64,000 nucleotides of DNA from Mangrovimicrobium sp048323675 (lineage in GTDB: Bacteria; Pseudomonadota; Gammaproteobacteria; Pseudomonadales; Halieaceae). This document shows positions 7,766 to 17,156 of the stretch, one piece after another. The notes below the pieces were generated by a model. That model was not told the DNA's origin. It saw only the letters and a list, made by a program, of their open reading frames with translations, and ran no database searches. Where the stretch lies: contig NZ_JBLWFK010000005.1 in assembly GCF_048323675.1 (NCBI RefSeq), forward strand, positions 62,001 to 126,000. The letters are read 5' to 3'. Both the position numbers and the translations under genes were made by a program. Each line of letters starts with the position of its first letter. Positions within the stretch are counted from its first letter, which is position 1.

Positions 7766-9316
7766 TCAGGAGGCCGGGGGTACCAGGGCTGCGGCAATCG
7801 CGCGCCAGTCGATGTATTTGAAGTTCTGGTTGGCGGCGGGCAGGACGTTGTAACCATCCTGCACCACCAGCATCCCCTGCGGATACTGCGCGCCGAGCGC
7901 GGCGTGGGTGACAGCGAGGCCATCGGTGTCGCTGGTGCCGTCGATACCGCGCGCCGCGTCCGTGGTGACACGGAAGCGACCGAGATAGCGGTGCGGCGGC
8001 AGGCGCTCGAGCAGGGCATAGCTGTTATCGCCCTGGCTGGACACCACCAGGTAACCGCTCTCGCCCTGCTGGTAGATATCCATGCCCTCAACATCCGCGT
8101 GCAGGTGTTTGCCGTCCACCGCGGCAATCATCACCGGCGCTGCCGGATTGCCCGGGCTCGTGGACATCACGCTGACGCCCTGGTCCTCGACCCCGATAAA
8201 CAGGCGATGGTGGGTGTCGTCCGCGACACAACCTTCGGGCTGGTCCGGCAGGGTGATCTCACGCAGCAGGGAGCCGCTGAAGCCGCTGTCGCGGCCTGCC
8301 AGCTGCCACTGCTGCAGTCGCCCGTCCTTGTCGTTGACGAATACCTGCAGCGATTCGCCGTCATCGTACATGCACAGGCCATAGGGATCGTCGAGGCCGG
8401 TTTCGATATCCGACTCCTGCAACCAGCGCACTGCGCCGCTGCCACTGATACCAAACAGGCTGATGCTCTGGCGCGTACGATTGGAGGCGGCGGCGAGGGC
8501 GACAAATTCCGGGTGCCCGCGCAGGGGACGCAGGTCCACGTTATTCAGCCGCCCCGTGGCAATCGCCGCGGTTTCACGGCCGTCGAGGCCGTAGACGCGC
8601 AGCCCGAAGCGCTTGTCGGTACCCAGCACCAGGCTGGCCTCCGGCGCGTCCGGGTTGATCCAGATCGCCGGGTCATCGGCGCTATCGCCATGAGTGGGCA
8701 CCGGGGTGGTTTGCGTGCTGGCGTGAACCGCCGGCAACTGCGCCGGGCGTGCACTGGCCAATTCGGCAACGGTGACCGCGCCGACCCGCAGCTCGCCGTC
8801 GACGACAGCGAAGGATTCCGCTTCCGGGTCGAGCTTGCCCAGCGGTGCGTAGGCGGCCAGCAACTCCCGGGCAAGGCTGCCCTCGCCGGCATTGTGCCGC
8901 CAGACGCCGACCCCTTCCTCCAGCACATACAGGCTTGCGCTGGCGTCATCGACGAAACAGTCAGCGGCCTCCACCACACCGGGTATCCTGCGCACCGGCT
9001 GCAATGGTGCGCCGGGGGCGGGCAACAGCCACTGGGCCAGGTAACCGCGGTCACTGAAGGCGTAGACCTGCAATTCGCTGTCCTGTAGCGAGAGGCAGGC
9101 GCCATCGAGGACCTGGTTATCGGGCGTGAAGCGCTGCTCGGACAACTGGCCACGGGAATCCCGGTGGCGCAGCACCAGCTGGTTGGCTTCGTCATCCAGC
9201 GCAATCGTATATAGACTGCCGTCAGCGAGCTCGCGCTGCTCCGCCTGTCCCGACAGGGGTAGCAGGACCGCGCACAGCAGCGCGGCCCGCAACGGCATCG
9301 GTTTGCACCAGCGCAT
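7766..9316 (-). CDS. Secreted beta-propeller 3-phytase
   Basis: 516 aa. The signal peptide is about residues 1-25 (ending SGQA). Residues 27-190 look like a degenerate propeller half without catalytic motifs. Residues 200-515 form the beta-propeller phytase domain: DDPAIWINPDAPEASLVLGT, LNNVDLRP (the Ca/phosphate-site motif) and the C-terminal DTDGLAVTHAALG...GMLVVQDGYN...NQNFKYIDW block. It releases phosphate from phytate (inositol hexakisphosphate) outside the cytoplasm with Ca2+. Its ATG overlaps the stop codon of the TonB-dependent receptor upstream by one base, so receptor and enzyme are translated together; this pairing is known in aquatic bacteria. Confidence 0.92.
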   Translation of the reverse strand: MRWCKPMPLRAALLCAVLLPLSGQAEQRELADGSLYTIALDDEANQLVLRHRDSRGQLSEQRFTPDNQVLDGACLSLQDSELQVYAFSDRGYLAQWLLPAPGAPLQPVRRIPGVVEAADCFVDDASASLYVLEEGVGVWRHNAGEGSLARELLAAYAPLGKLDPEAESFAVVDGELRVGAVTVAELASARPAQLPAVHASTQTTPVPTHGDSADDPAIWINPDAPEASLVLGTDKRFGLRVYGLDGRETAAIATGRLNNVDLRPLRGHPEFVALAAASNRTRQSISLFGISGSGAVRWLQESDIETGLDDPYGLCMYDDGESLQVFVNDKDGRLQQWQLAGRDSGFSGSLLREITLPDQPEGCVADDTHHRLFIGVEDQGVSVMSTSPGNPAAPVMIAAVDGKHLHADVEGMDIYQQGESGYLVVSSQGDNSYALLERLPPHRYLGRFRVTTDAARGIDGTSDTDGLAVTHAALGAQYPQGMLVVQDGYNVLPAANQNFKYIDWRAIAAALVPPAS

Positions 9317-12135
9317 CAGAATGCACTCATGCGCAAGCCCACCACATAGGTGCGCCCGTACTCCTCGTACTGCCAGTTGTATGCCTGGTCGTCCTGGTAG
9401 AAATAGCGCGGCTCATCGGTCAGGTTGACCCCTTCAAAGTACACCTGCAGGCCATCCATGATGTTGTATTTCACACTGGCGTCAAGCTGGGTGTGGTCGT
9501 CCTGGTAGACGTCTTCGCTTTTATCCCCACCGACCACCGCCAGTGCCTCGGACTGGTAATTCACCGCCAGGCGCAGCTGCAGGCCGTAGTTTTCGTAGCC
9601 CACCATCAGGTTACCGACTTCGCCGTAGGAGCCGGGCAGGTCCACGTCGCGGCCATCGAATTCGGCGTAGGAGTCGATCAGGGTGCCGTTGATACCGAGC
9701 ATGAATCCGTTGTCGAACTGCTTGAACCAGGCGATTTCCACACCGCGCACTTCGGCAGAGTCACCGTTGATGTACTGCAGCACGTCGGCGTCGTCGATGT
9801 CCGCCGGGCTCAGGCCCACCAGGCTGGTCCAGGGCGTCAGGTCGATGCTGCCGGCGACGTTGGCCTGGGCGATGTAGTTGTCGAGGTTCTTGTAGAACAC
9901 GCCCAGCGAGAACATGCCGATGTTGGCTTCCGGGTAGTATTCACCGCCGAGGTCGAGGTTGATCGACTCGTAGGGATCGAGTTCCGGGTTGCCCAGGTCC
10001 TCGAGCTGCAGTTCGGTCTCACCGTCATCTTCCTCGATCTCCGCGAGCGAGGAGGGATTGAGTGCACCGAAGCTCGGCCGGGCAATGGTCTGGCTGGCCG
10101 CCGCACGGGCGACAATCTGGTCCGACACATCCCAGCGCACGGTCAGGCTGGGCAGGAAGTAGTCGTAGTCGCCGTCCTGGCGGCTGGTGCCGAAACCGGT
10201 TTCCTCGAAATCCAGGGTATTGTTTTCATACACCGTGCCGGTAGCGCCCTCGGATTCGAATTCGGTGAGCTCGTAGCGCACCCCGCCGATCAGGGTCACC
10301 GTGTCGAAATCCATGGTCGCCATCAGGTAGCCGGCGTAGATATCTTCCTGGATGTCGTAGTCGCCGACCGTGGACTCGGTCAGCGACTCGTCCGCATTGC
10401 GGTTGTCATCAGTGAGGCCGCGGGTAAAACTGCGCAGGGCGGAACGGCTGAGGCCGAAGCCGAAGTCGGCCAGGTCAAAGTCCGGATTTACGCCGCGAAA
10501 TTTCAGGGCATCGACGTCATCGAAGCTGTCGAATACATCGATGGTCGATTTGCGGGTCTTGTCGCGCAGGCGTACCTTGGCGCCGCCCTTGATCTCCGTC
10601 GACGAGCCCCACAGGTCGAACTGGCGAGCGATATCGAAGGTGGCGCTCCACTCTTCATCCTCGACCAGGTTATTCTCCACGGTAATGTCGTCGAGAATGA
10701 AGTTCTGCGGGAAGTAGGCCATCGGGTCCAGTACCACCTTGGGCGTTTCGCCCAGTGAGGTATAGGCGAAGGCATAGTCGTCGGCGCCTTCGAACTTGCT
10801 GTCGTGGCGACCGGGTTCATCTTCTTCCGCGTAGGAGTAGCCGAGGGAGTACTCGAAAGTCCAGTCGCCGCGCTGGTTGAGGCCGCCGATTACCGCGGAG
10901 ATGATGTCCTGGGTTTCCTTGCGGTCCTTCAGGCTGCGCGCATATTCTGCGGCGTCGAACTGGCCGCCGCCCGCAGACACCTGGCCCGAGTCCTCGTCGG
11001 GCTCGATCTCGATGCGGTTGCGGATTTCCTTGTCCTCGAAATCGCTGTACAGGGTGCGCAGGTAGTACTCGTCGCCTGCGGAGGGGCGCCAGTCCAGGTT
11101 GAACACCGCACCCATGCGCTGGCGGGAAATCTGGTAGTCGCGCAGTTCCAGTTGTTCCGGGTACAGCAGGCCGTTGGCCTCTGCAGGGGTCCAGCCGCCG
11201 TCCTGTTCGAGGTTCTCGGAGCCAAACTCGCGGTCCTGGTAGCTCACGGAAAGGGCGACGGCCAGGCTCTCCGGCGCGCCGGCATCGAAGACATTGCTCC
11301 AGGTTGCGGTGCCCTGCGGGCTCCACTCTTCCATCAGGTCGTTGTAACCGCCCTCGGCGGTGACTTCGAAATACTGGCCGTCGCGGTCAAAGCCGGACAG
11401 GCTCTTCACCTCGATGGTGCCGCCGATGGCGTCGCCGTCCATGTCCGGGGTGAAGCTCTTGCTGACCTTGAGGTTTTCCAGCAGGCCCGAAGGTACCACG
11501 TCCAGGGCGGTGGCGCGCTGGTCCGAGTCCGGCGCCGCAATATTCACGCCGTTGATCTTCACCGTGTTCAGGCTGGGCTGCAGGCCGCGGATACCGACGA
11601 AACGGCCCTCGCCCTGGTCGCGCTCAATGAACACGCCCGGCACCCGCTGCAGGGCCTCGGCAATATTCTCGTCGGGCAGGGCGCCCGCCTCGTCGGCGGT
11701 AATCACGCTGGCGATGTTGCGCGAGGCGCGCTGCTGGTTGATGGCGCTGGCGTTTTGCGCGCTGGCGCCGTACACCAGCACGTTCTCCAGCGGCGGCAGG
11801 TCCTTGCCGACGCGCACGTTCTGCACCACGTCGTCGGCTCCGACAACCACGGTCTGGCTCACTTTCTCCGCGCCGACGTACTCGACCTCCACGGTCCAGT
11901 TACCCTCCGGCAGGTTGGGGAAGCTGAAGCGGCCGTCGCGGCCGGTGCTGGTGGTGAGCTTGAGTTCCGGAATCCTGACGATCGCCGCACCGAGGAAACG
12001 GGTGCCCGAGGCATCGGTAACCCGGCCATCGAGGCGGGCCGCCTGCGCACCGCTGGCGAGTACGGTGGCCAGTGCGGAAAATGTGACTACTCGACGAAAA
12101 GTGTGGCGGGAAAATGACAACATACTGATATCCAT
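9316..12135 (-). CDS. TonB-dependent outer membrane receptor (phytase-linked)
   Basis: 939 aa. The signal peptide (about 1-33, ending GAQA) is followed by a carboxypeptidase-regulatory-like fold (about 34-115, DGRVTDASGTRFLGAAIVRI), the plug (about 118-245; ALQRVPGVFIERDQGEGRFV, IRGLQPSLNTVKINGVN, DGDAIGGTIEVKS) and a 22-strand-type barrel ending in Phe (VVGLRMSAF). It would bind a ligand and take it through the outer membrane using TonB/ExbBD energy. The coupled phytase gene suggests phytate or its inositol-phosphate products, or the metal bound to them. A second in-frame ATG (12123) also gives a good signal peptide; neither start has a strong ribosome site. Confidence 0.9.
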   Translation of the reverse strand: MDISMLSFSRHTFRRVVTFSALATVLASGAQAARLDGRVTDASGTRFLGAAIVRIPELKLTTSTGRDGRFSFPNLPEGNWTVEVEYVGAEKVSQTVVVGADDVVQNVRVGKDLPPLENVLVYGASAQNASAINQQRASRNIASVITADEAGALPDENIAEALQRVPGVFIERDQGEGRFVGIRGLQPSLNTVKINGVNIAAPDSDQRATALDVVPSGLLENLKVSKSFTPDMDGDAIGGTIEVKSLSGFDRDGQYFEVTAEGGYNDLMEEWSPQGTATWSNVFDAGAPESLAVALSVSYQDREFGSENLEQDGGWTPAEANGLLYPEQLELRDYQISRQRMGAVFNLDWRPSAGDEYYLRTLYSDFEDKEIRNRIEIEPDEDSGQVSAGGGQFDAAEYARSLKDRKETQDIISAVIGGLNQRGDWTFEYSLGYSYAEEDEPGRHDSKFEGADDYAFAYTSLGETPKVVLDPMAYFPQNFILDDITVENNLVEDEEWSATFDIARQFDLWGSSTEIKGGAKVRLRDKTRKSTIDVFDSFDDVDALKFRGVNPDFDLADFGFGLSRSALRSFTRGLTDDNRNADESLTESTVGDYDIQEDIYAGYLMATMDFDTVTLIGGVRYELTEFESEGATGTVYENNTLDFEETGFGTSRQDGDYDYFLPSLTVRWDVSDQIVARAAASQTIARPSFGALNPSSLAEIEEDDGETELQLEDLGNPELDPYESINLDLGGEYYPEANIGMFSLGVFYKNLDNYIAQANVAGSIDLTPWTSLVGLSPADIDDADVLQYINGDSAEVRGVEIAWFKQFDNGFMLGINGTLIDSYAEFDGRDVDLPGSYGEVGNLMVGYENYGLQLRLAVNYQSEALAVVGGDKSEDVYQDDHTQLDASVKYNIMDGLQVYFEGVNLTDEPRYFYQDDQAYNWQYEEYGRTYVVGLRMSAF

Positions 12136-12173
12136 ATTCTGGCGGAATGGTGCCGCAAAGCTACCGGCGATCA

Positions 12174-12191
12174 GTTAAGGAAAAGTTAAGG
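12174..12191 (-). promoter_or_regulatory. 11-bp-period direct repeat, candidate response-regulator box
   Basis: GTTAAGG-AAAA-GTTAAGG on the plus strand (CCTTAAC-TTTT-CCTTAAC on the minus strand): two 7-mers separated by 4 A/T bases, 39 bases upstream of the TonB-receptor start. The 7-4-7 geometry is that of OmpR/PhoB-family tandem sites. The sequence is nearer to PmrA/QseB-type CTTAA repeats than to the canonical PhoB box. A regulatory role for the receptor-phytase operon, the divergent channel gene or both is inferred. Confidence 0.5.
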
Positions 12192-12285
12192 ACCGGTAAC
12201 GGTTTTGTTACAACCGCAGATAATTTCCCTACAGAATCAAAGGCCAAACAGTTACAGTGCCGGAAACGGCCAACATGAAAATTGC

Positions 12286-12702
12286 ATGAACGTACTGTTC
12301 AATATCCTGGTGATCGCGACCGCGGTGATGATTCACTACGAGGCGCTCTACCAGTTGACCCGCCTGCTGCCGAAGCTGGGCATCCCCCACCGCATGCGCA
12401 TCGTCCTCGGCGTGTTCGCCGCGTTGACTGCCCACGCCGCCGAGGTCTGGGTATTCGCGCTCTCCTACTACTGGATGGACCAATCGGGCTGGGGTGCGCT
12501 GGAAGGTGCGCTGGAGGGCTCGTTCATGGATTACGTGTACTTTTCCTTCACCATCTATACCACCCTGGGCGTCGGCGATATCGTGCCGCACGGCGATATT
12601 CGCTACCTCACCGGGCTGGAGTCGCTCACCGGGCTGGTGCTGATCACCTGGAGCGCCTCCTTCCTCTACCTCGAAATGACCCGCTACTGGAATCGCGACT
12701 GA
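12286..12702 (+). CDS. Small potassium-channel-like membrane protein
   Basis: 138 aa with three hydrophobic segments (about 4-24, 37-60 and 110-131). The pore-loop sequence FTIYTTLGVGDIVPHG carries a TLGVGD selectivity-filter motif of the Ion_trans_2 family. There is no regulatory domain. The ATG at 12286 was chosen because the first membrane segment begins directly after it. It is transcribed away from the receptor-phytase operon and is followed after one base by a GNAT gene. It shares fold and size, but little sequence, with the protein at 2805-3266. Confidence 0.75.
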   Translation: MNVLFNILVIATAVMIHYEALYQLTRLLPKLGIPHRMRIVLGVFAALTAHAAEVWVFALSYYWMDQSGWGALEGALEGSFMDYVYFSFTIYTTLGVGDIVPHGDIRYLTGLESLTGLVLITWSASFLYLEMTRYWNRD

Positions 12703-12703
12703 C

Positions 12704-13201
12704 ATGAGCAGCATCCACATCCGCCCGGCGACCGCCGCTGACAGCGAACTGATTTACCGCTTCGTCCACGACCTTGCCACCTACGAGCGCGCGCCACAGG
12801 AAGTGACTACGAGCCCCGCCGAACTGCGCGAGGCGCTGTTCGGCCCCACGGCCCGCGGAGCCGAGGCAGTCATCTGCGAGATCGGGGGGCAGGCCGTCGG
12901 ATTCGCCCTGTATTTCTACAATTTCTCGACCTGGCTGGGAAAGTACGGCATCTACCTGGAGGATTTGTACGTAGACCCGGAGTTCCGCGGTCACGGCGCC
13001 GGCAAGGCGCTGCTGCGCTACGTGGCGCAAAAGGCCGTGGCCGAGGGCTGCGGCCGCTACGAGTGGAGCGTACTCGACTGGAACACCCCCTCCATCCGCT
13101 TTTACGAGGCCTGCGGCGCCACGGCGATGAGCGAATGGGTCGGCTATCGGCTCAGCGGTGAGGCGCTGCGCCGTTTCGCCGAAGACGGGGAGTCGCGCTG
13201 A
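12704..13201 (+). CDS. GNAT-family N-acetyltransferase
   Basis: 165 aa Gcn5-related acetyltransferase. The acetyl-CoA binding motif A is visible as YLEDLYVDPEFRGHGAGKAL (about 84-104), followed by motif B, WSVLDWNTPSIRFYEACGA. The N-terminal IRPATAADSELIYRFVHDLA is typical of the diamine/polyamine acetyltransferase (SpeG/SAT-like) subgroup, so a small amine is a possible acceptor, but this is not proven. It starts one base after the channel gene. Its stop lies 3 bases from the end of the convergent rdgC. Confidence 0.88.
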   Translation: MSSIHIRPATAADSELIYRFVHDLATYERAPQEVTTSPAELREALFGPTARGAEAVICEIGGQAVGFALYFYNFSTWLGKYGIYLEDLYVDPEFRGHGAGKALLRYVAQKAVAEGCGRYEWSVLDWNTPSIRFYEACGATAMSEWVGYRLSGEALRRFAEDGESR

Positions 13202-13204
13202 GGT

Positions 13205-14110
13205 TTACTCGGCCTCGCCGCCAAACAGTTTCAGCACGGAGCTGAATAACACCGTTACCGCGTCGGACATCAGGGCGAAGTCCGCATCCAGGCGCGCGGC
13301 GTTGTCCGCCTCGGGTATGTCCTCGTTTTCCTTCATCAGTTCCTCCGAGAACTTGAGCCGGCGCAGGCAGAGATCCTCCGCCAGCAGGAAAGTCACCCGC
13401 TCCTGCCAGTCCAGCGCGATACGCACGACCTGGCGCCCTGCGTTGAGGTGGGTCTCCACTTCCTCGCTGAGCAGGTCCACACCGCGGCAGCGCACCACGC
13501 CGCCCTCCTCGCCGGGCTCGCGCAGTTCACAGTCCTCGCGCAGGGTGAATTCCTCGGGCGGGCTCTCGTGAGCCAGCCACGCGGTCATGCAGGCAGCGGG
13601 CGACTGCTTCACCTCCGGCAGCACCACCGGGAAGTTGCCGACGCATTCGCGGAACAGGTTGAGCAGTTCCTCGGCGCGACTGGCGCTGGCGGCATCCACG
13701 AACACCCAGCCGGCGCGGGTATCGATGTAGGCGAACACGGCGTTGGAACGACTGAAGGCGCGCGGCAGGCAATCCTGGATGATTTCATCCTTGAGGGTCA
13801 GGCGCTCCTTGCGGTAGACCTTGCGCGCCTGCTCCTCTTCGATCAGCGCGACCTTCTCCTCCAGTTGCTCCTTGACCACGGTCGAAGGCAACAACTTTTC
13901 CTCGCGCTTGAGCTTGAGCAGCAGGCGGCCATTGGCGGCGTGCACCAGCGCCGAAGTCTCGGCCCCCAGGGGCGGCACCCAGCCCACCGCGAGTGCCTGG
14001 GACTTGGCGCAGGGCTGGAACGCGCGCGGCGCCAGTTGCTCCGCGAGCTGCTCGGGACTGAGATCGAAGGGCGAGGTAAGGCGGTAGGCGCGGATATTCT
14101 TGAACCACAT
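13205..14110 (-). CDS. rdgC: Recombination-associated protein RdgC
   Basis: 301 aa, the usual length of RdgC (about 300). The N-terminus MWFKNIRAYRLTSPFDLSPEQL and the motif GWVPPLG are characteristic, as is the internal VKQSPAACMTAWL segment. RdgC forms a ring-shaped dimer on double-stranded DNA and limits RecA-driven recombination. The gene stands alone, convergent with the GNAT gene. The ATG at 14108-14110 directly begins the conserved N-terminus. Confidence 0.95.
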   Translation of the reverse strand: MWFKNIRAYRLTSPFDLSPEQLAEQLAPRAFQPCAKSQALAVGWVPPLGAETSALVHAANGRLLLKLKREEKLLPSTVVKEQLEEKVALIEEEQARKVYRKERLTLKDEIIQDCLPRAFSRSNAVFAYIDTRAGWVFVDAASASRAEELLNLFRECVGNFPVVLPEVKQSPAACMTAWLAHESPPEEFTLREDCELREPGEEGGVVRCRGVDLLSEEVETHLNAGRQVVRIALDWQERVTFLLAEDLCLRRLKFSEELMKENEDIPEADNAARLDADFALMSDAVTVLFSSVLKLFGGEAE

Positions 14111-14322
14111 GGATGTCGGGCGTCCTTTACGGAAAAGCCGCGCATTGTAACCCCTTGGGGGGGTAGGTGCGGAAGGGCCAGCGCGCGATCCTTGCTCCCG
14201 GGCGTAACGGCCGGCCAGGCTGGCCCGGGTCCGGTAACCTGCCCGATGGCTTGTCTCGCCCGGTAAGCACTTCTAACATGCACTGCTACCCCCCTGGATC
14301 AGCTCTCGACAGGAGACCCGCA

Positions 14323-14763
14323 ATGAAATACCTGCACACCATGGTGCGCGCCAGCGACCTCGACGCCAGCCTCGACTTTTACTGCAACAAGCTGGGGCTG
14401 GTAGAAGTCCGCCGCTACGACAACGAGGGCGGCCGCTTTACCCTGGTGTTTCTCGCCGCTCCCGACGATGTCGCCCGCGCCGAGAGCGATGCCGCCCCGC
14501 TGGTGGAAATCACCTGGAACTGGGACCCGGAGGAATACAGCGGCGGGCGCAATTTCGGGCACCTCGCCTACCGCGTCGAGGATATTTACGCCAGCTGCCA
14601 GAAACTGATGGACGCCGGAGTCACCATCAACCGGCCGCCACGGGACGGCAATATGGCCTTTATCCGCTCGCCGGACGGCATTTCCATCGAGCTGCTGCAG
14701 GAGGGCGATGCCCTGCCGCCCCAGGAGCCCTGGGCTTCCATGCCCAATACCGGCAGCTGGTAA
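14323..14763 (+). CDS. gloA: Lactoylglutathione lyase (glyoxalase I)
   Basis: 146 aa single-domain glyoxalase I, which turns the methylglyoxal-glutathione hemithioacetal into S-lactoylglutathione. The four metal ligands known from the E. coli enzyme can be placed: His5 (KYLHTMVRASDL), Glu in LVEITWNW, His in FGHLAYRV and Glu in SIELLQ. The ATG at 14323, with AGGAG 9 bases upstream, puts His5 at the canonical position; longer readings are not supported. The preceding 212-base gap shows no gene. Compared with E. coli GloA it has a longer loop after DD (about residues 48-60). Confidence 0.92.
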   Translation: MKYLHTMVRASDLDASLDFYCNKLGLVEVRRYDNEGGRFTLVFLAAPDDVARAESDAAPLVEITWNWDPEEYSGGRNFGHLAYRVEDIYASCQKLMDAGVTINRPPRDGNMAFIRSPDGISIELLQEGDALPPQEPWASMPNTGSW

Positions 14764-14779
14764 AACGGGGCTGCGGCCG

Positions 14780-17131
14780 GTGAACAGCCTGGGCACGCGG
14801 CTCATCGTCCTGCTGATCGGCTGTGCGGTGCTGATATTCGGCGCCGGGATGCTGCTCGATTACCACCTCTCGCGCAAGGAGATCCTGGAACGCGTGGTCG
14901 CCGAGTCGGCCAACGAGGTCAACACGGTAATCTCCGACCTCGAGAACTGGCTGTCCGGGGTGGAGGGCGCGACACAATTCCTCGCCCGGGTGCTGGAGCG
15001 CCAGGTGGTCGTCGAACAGGACGAGTTGCGCGCCATGCTGCGCGACGTTGTGGCCAACAACAGCGAAATCTATGGCGCCACCATCGCCCTCAACCCGGCA
15101 CTGACCGCGGACGCGCGCGGCTTCGCCCCCTACTACTACCACCGCGACGGCAAGATCCGCTACGCCGACCTGACCACGGACGCGGCGGACTACCAGAATA
15201 CCCAGTGGTTTACCCTGCCCCTGGAAAGCGGGCTGGCGCTGTGGTCGGAGCCCTATTTCGACCACGGTGGCGGCGAGGTCAACATGACCACCTACTCGGT
15301 ACCCGTCTACCGGCTGCAGGAAAATGGCCAGCGCGTGCCCTACGCCGTGGTGACGGCCGACGTGCGCCTGAGCGACCTGCAGAAGGCCCTCGACCGGCTG
15401 CAATACGGCCCCAACGCCTACGGCATCCTGGTCAGCCGGGGCGGTATCGTGATGAGTGGCCGCCGGCCCGGCAATATCATGCAACATTTCAGTGTGGCCG
15501 AGGGCAGGCCCCGGGCGGAGTCCGGCACCCTGCAGCAATTGTTCGAGCGGGCGCTCAACGGAGAAAATGTCAGTACTACCGTCCCCTGCCCGGAAGCGGA
15601 GGGCCAGTGCACCCTCCGGGTGGGCCGCCTGCACACCACCGGCTGGCCATTGATCCTGGTGTACGACCAGCGCCAGGCGCTCGCCCAGCTGTATGCCTTT
15701 ACCCTGAAAACCGCCCTGGTCAGCATCGGCACCATTCTCCTGGTCTCGCTGGCCATGTACCTGATCACCGCGCGCCTGACCCGCCCGCTGAAGGCGCTGT
15801 CGGCAGCCGCGGAGCAAATCGGCAAGGGCGAGCTGGATTTTCCCCTGCCGCAGGCCCGCGGCGGCGACGAAATCGCCACGCTGGTGCGCGCTTTTCGCGA
15901 GATGGGCGGTAACCTGCAGACCCATATCCAGGAACTGGCGGACGCCGCGGCCAACCGCAGCCGGCTCGAAGGGGAATTGTCTGCCGCCCGCGAAATCCAG
16001 ATGTCGATGCTGCCCGGCGGCGGCGAGGCCCTGCACCAGGAGGGCCGCTGCAGCCTGTGGGCCCGCGTCGAGCCGGCCAGGACCGTGGGCGGTGATTTCT
16101 ACTCCTGGCAGCAACAGGGCGACTGCTTCTGGTTCGCCGTGGGGGATGTCTCCGACAAGGGCGTGCCCGCCGCCCTGTTCATGTCCCGGGCCATCAGCCT
16201 GCTGCAGCAGTTGACCGAATCCACCGACGACCCCTGCGCCGCGCTGGCGGCGCTGAATGAGCTACTGTACCGGGACAATCCGGCCTGTATGTTCGTTACG
16301 TTGCTGCTCGGCCGCATCGACAGCCAGAGCGGACTGTTGCAGTACGCGGTGGGCGGCCACCCGGGTCCCAGCCTGCGCCACGGCCAGAGCGTCAATTCCC
16401 TGGCGCCGGCCAGCGGCCCGCCCCTGGGCCTCGCCCCGGCGCAGCAGTTCCCGCCCAACCAGCTGGTACTGGAACCCGGCGATTGCCTGGCGGTGTTTAC
16501 CGACGGCGTGGAGGAGGCCTTTGACGGCCACGGCGAGATGTTCGGCACCGAGCGCTTCAACGCGGCCCTGGCCAGGGTAGTGCGCCTGCCGATCCAGCAG
16601 GCGGGACAACAGCTGTTTGCCACCATCGCCGACCACGCCACCAATATCGCCCAATCGGACGACATCGCTATCATGCTGCTGCGCTTCTGGCCCGCCGTCA
16701 GCGCGGCGTTCACGCCCGGTGCGCAGCTGGTCAGCCGGGTCGGGGACTGGCTGCAGCCGCAGCTTTCCGCCTGGTCAATTACCGGCGATCTCGCGTTCGA
16801 GGTGATGCTGCTGGCGGAGGAAATCGTCACCAACATCGACAAGTACGCCGAGCTGCAACCCGGCGCTGAAATCACCCTGCAGCTGGTCCTCGCCGGAGAT
16901 GTGCTGGCGATGGAAATCCGCGATCCGGGCTACGCCTTCGATCCTTTTGTCGAGGCCCGCCGGGCACAGCTGTGCAGCGCCAGTACCAGCGCCAGAATCG
17001 GCGGGCTTGGTGTACACTTGATCGAGAAGTTCAGCGATCGCCAGAGCTATCGACGCCAGGATGGACAAAATATCCTGCGCGTGGAGAAATATGTCACCTG
17101 CTCTGGCGATACAACGGGAAGCGACACCTGA
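14780..17131 (+). CDS. Membrane sensor PP2C phosphatase with HATPase domain (RsbU/RsbW-like partner switch)
   Basis: 783 aa with a GTG start. Order: TM1 (about 8-28), a large periplasmic Cache-type sensor (about 30-310), TM2 (about 312-332), HAMP linker (LTRPLKALSAAAEQIGKGE), SpoIIE-type PP2C phosphatase (about 420-635; VGGDFYSW, FAVGDVSDKGVPAALFM, VFTDGVEEAFD) and a C-terminal HATPase_c_2 kinase domain (about 665-775; EIVTNIDKYA N-box, GLGVHLIEK). It would dephosphorylate a STAS antagonist on signal and rephosphorylate it with the kinase domain. The STAS protein is encoded 25 bases downstream. The GTG was chosen because it starts right before TM1, 16 bases after gloA. Confidence 0.88.
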   Translation: MNSLGTRLIVLLIGCAVLIFGAGMLLDYHLSRKEILERVVAESANEVNTVISDLENWLSGVEGATQFLARVLERQVVVEQDELRAMLRDVVANNSEIYGATIALNPALTADARGFAPYYYHRDGKIRYADLTTDAADYQNTQWFTLPLESGLALWSEPYFDHGGGEVNMTTYSVPVYRLQENGQRVPYAVVTADVRLSDLQKALDRLQYGPNAYGILVSRGGIVMSGRRPGNIMQHFSVAEGRPRAESGTLQQLFERALNGENVSTTVPCPEAEGQCTLRVGRLHTTGWPLILVYDQRQALAQLYAFTLKTALVSIGTILLVSLAMYLITARLTRPLKALSAAAEQIGKGELDFPLPQARGGDEIATLVRAFREMGGNLQTHIQELADAAANRSRLEGELSAAREIQMSMLPGGGEALHQEGRCSLWARVEPARTVGGDFYSWQQQGDCFWFAVGDVSDKGVPAALFMSRAISLLQQLTESTDDPCAALAALNELLYRDNPACMFVTLLLGRIDSQSGLLQYAVGGHPGPSLRHGQSVNSLAPASGPPLGLAPAQQFPPNQLVLEPGDCLAVFTDGVEEAFDGHGEMFGTERFNAALARVVRLPIQQAGQQLFATIADHATNIAQSDDIAIMLLRFWPAVSAAFTPGAQLVSRVGDWLQPQLSAWSITGDLAFEVMLLAEEIVTNIDKYAELQPGAEITLQLVLAGDVLAMEIRDPGYAFDPFVEARRAQLCSASTSARIGGLGVHLIEKFSDRQSYRRQDGQNILRVEKYVTCSGDTTGSDT

Positions 17132-17156
17132 CACGGAATCTCACAGCGGACCTTGC

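Noticed and set aside
12196..12211. GTAAC-N6-GTTAC inverted repeat beside the 7-4-7 direct repeat
   Set aside because: Short arms, no known consensus; not enough to call an operator.
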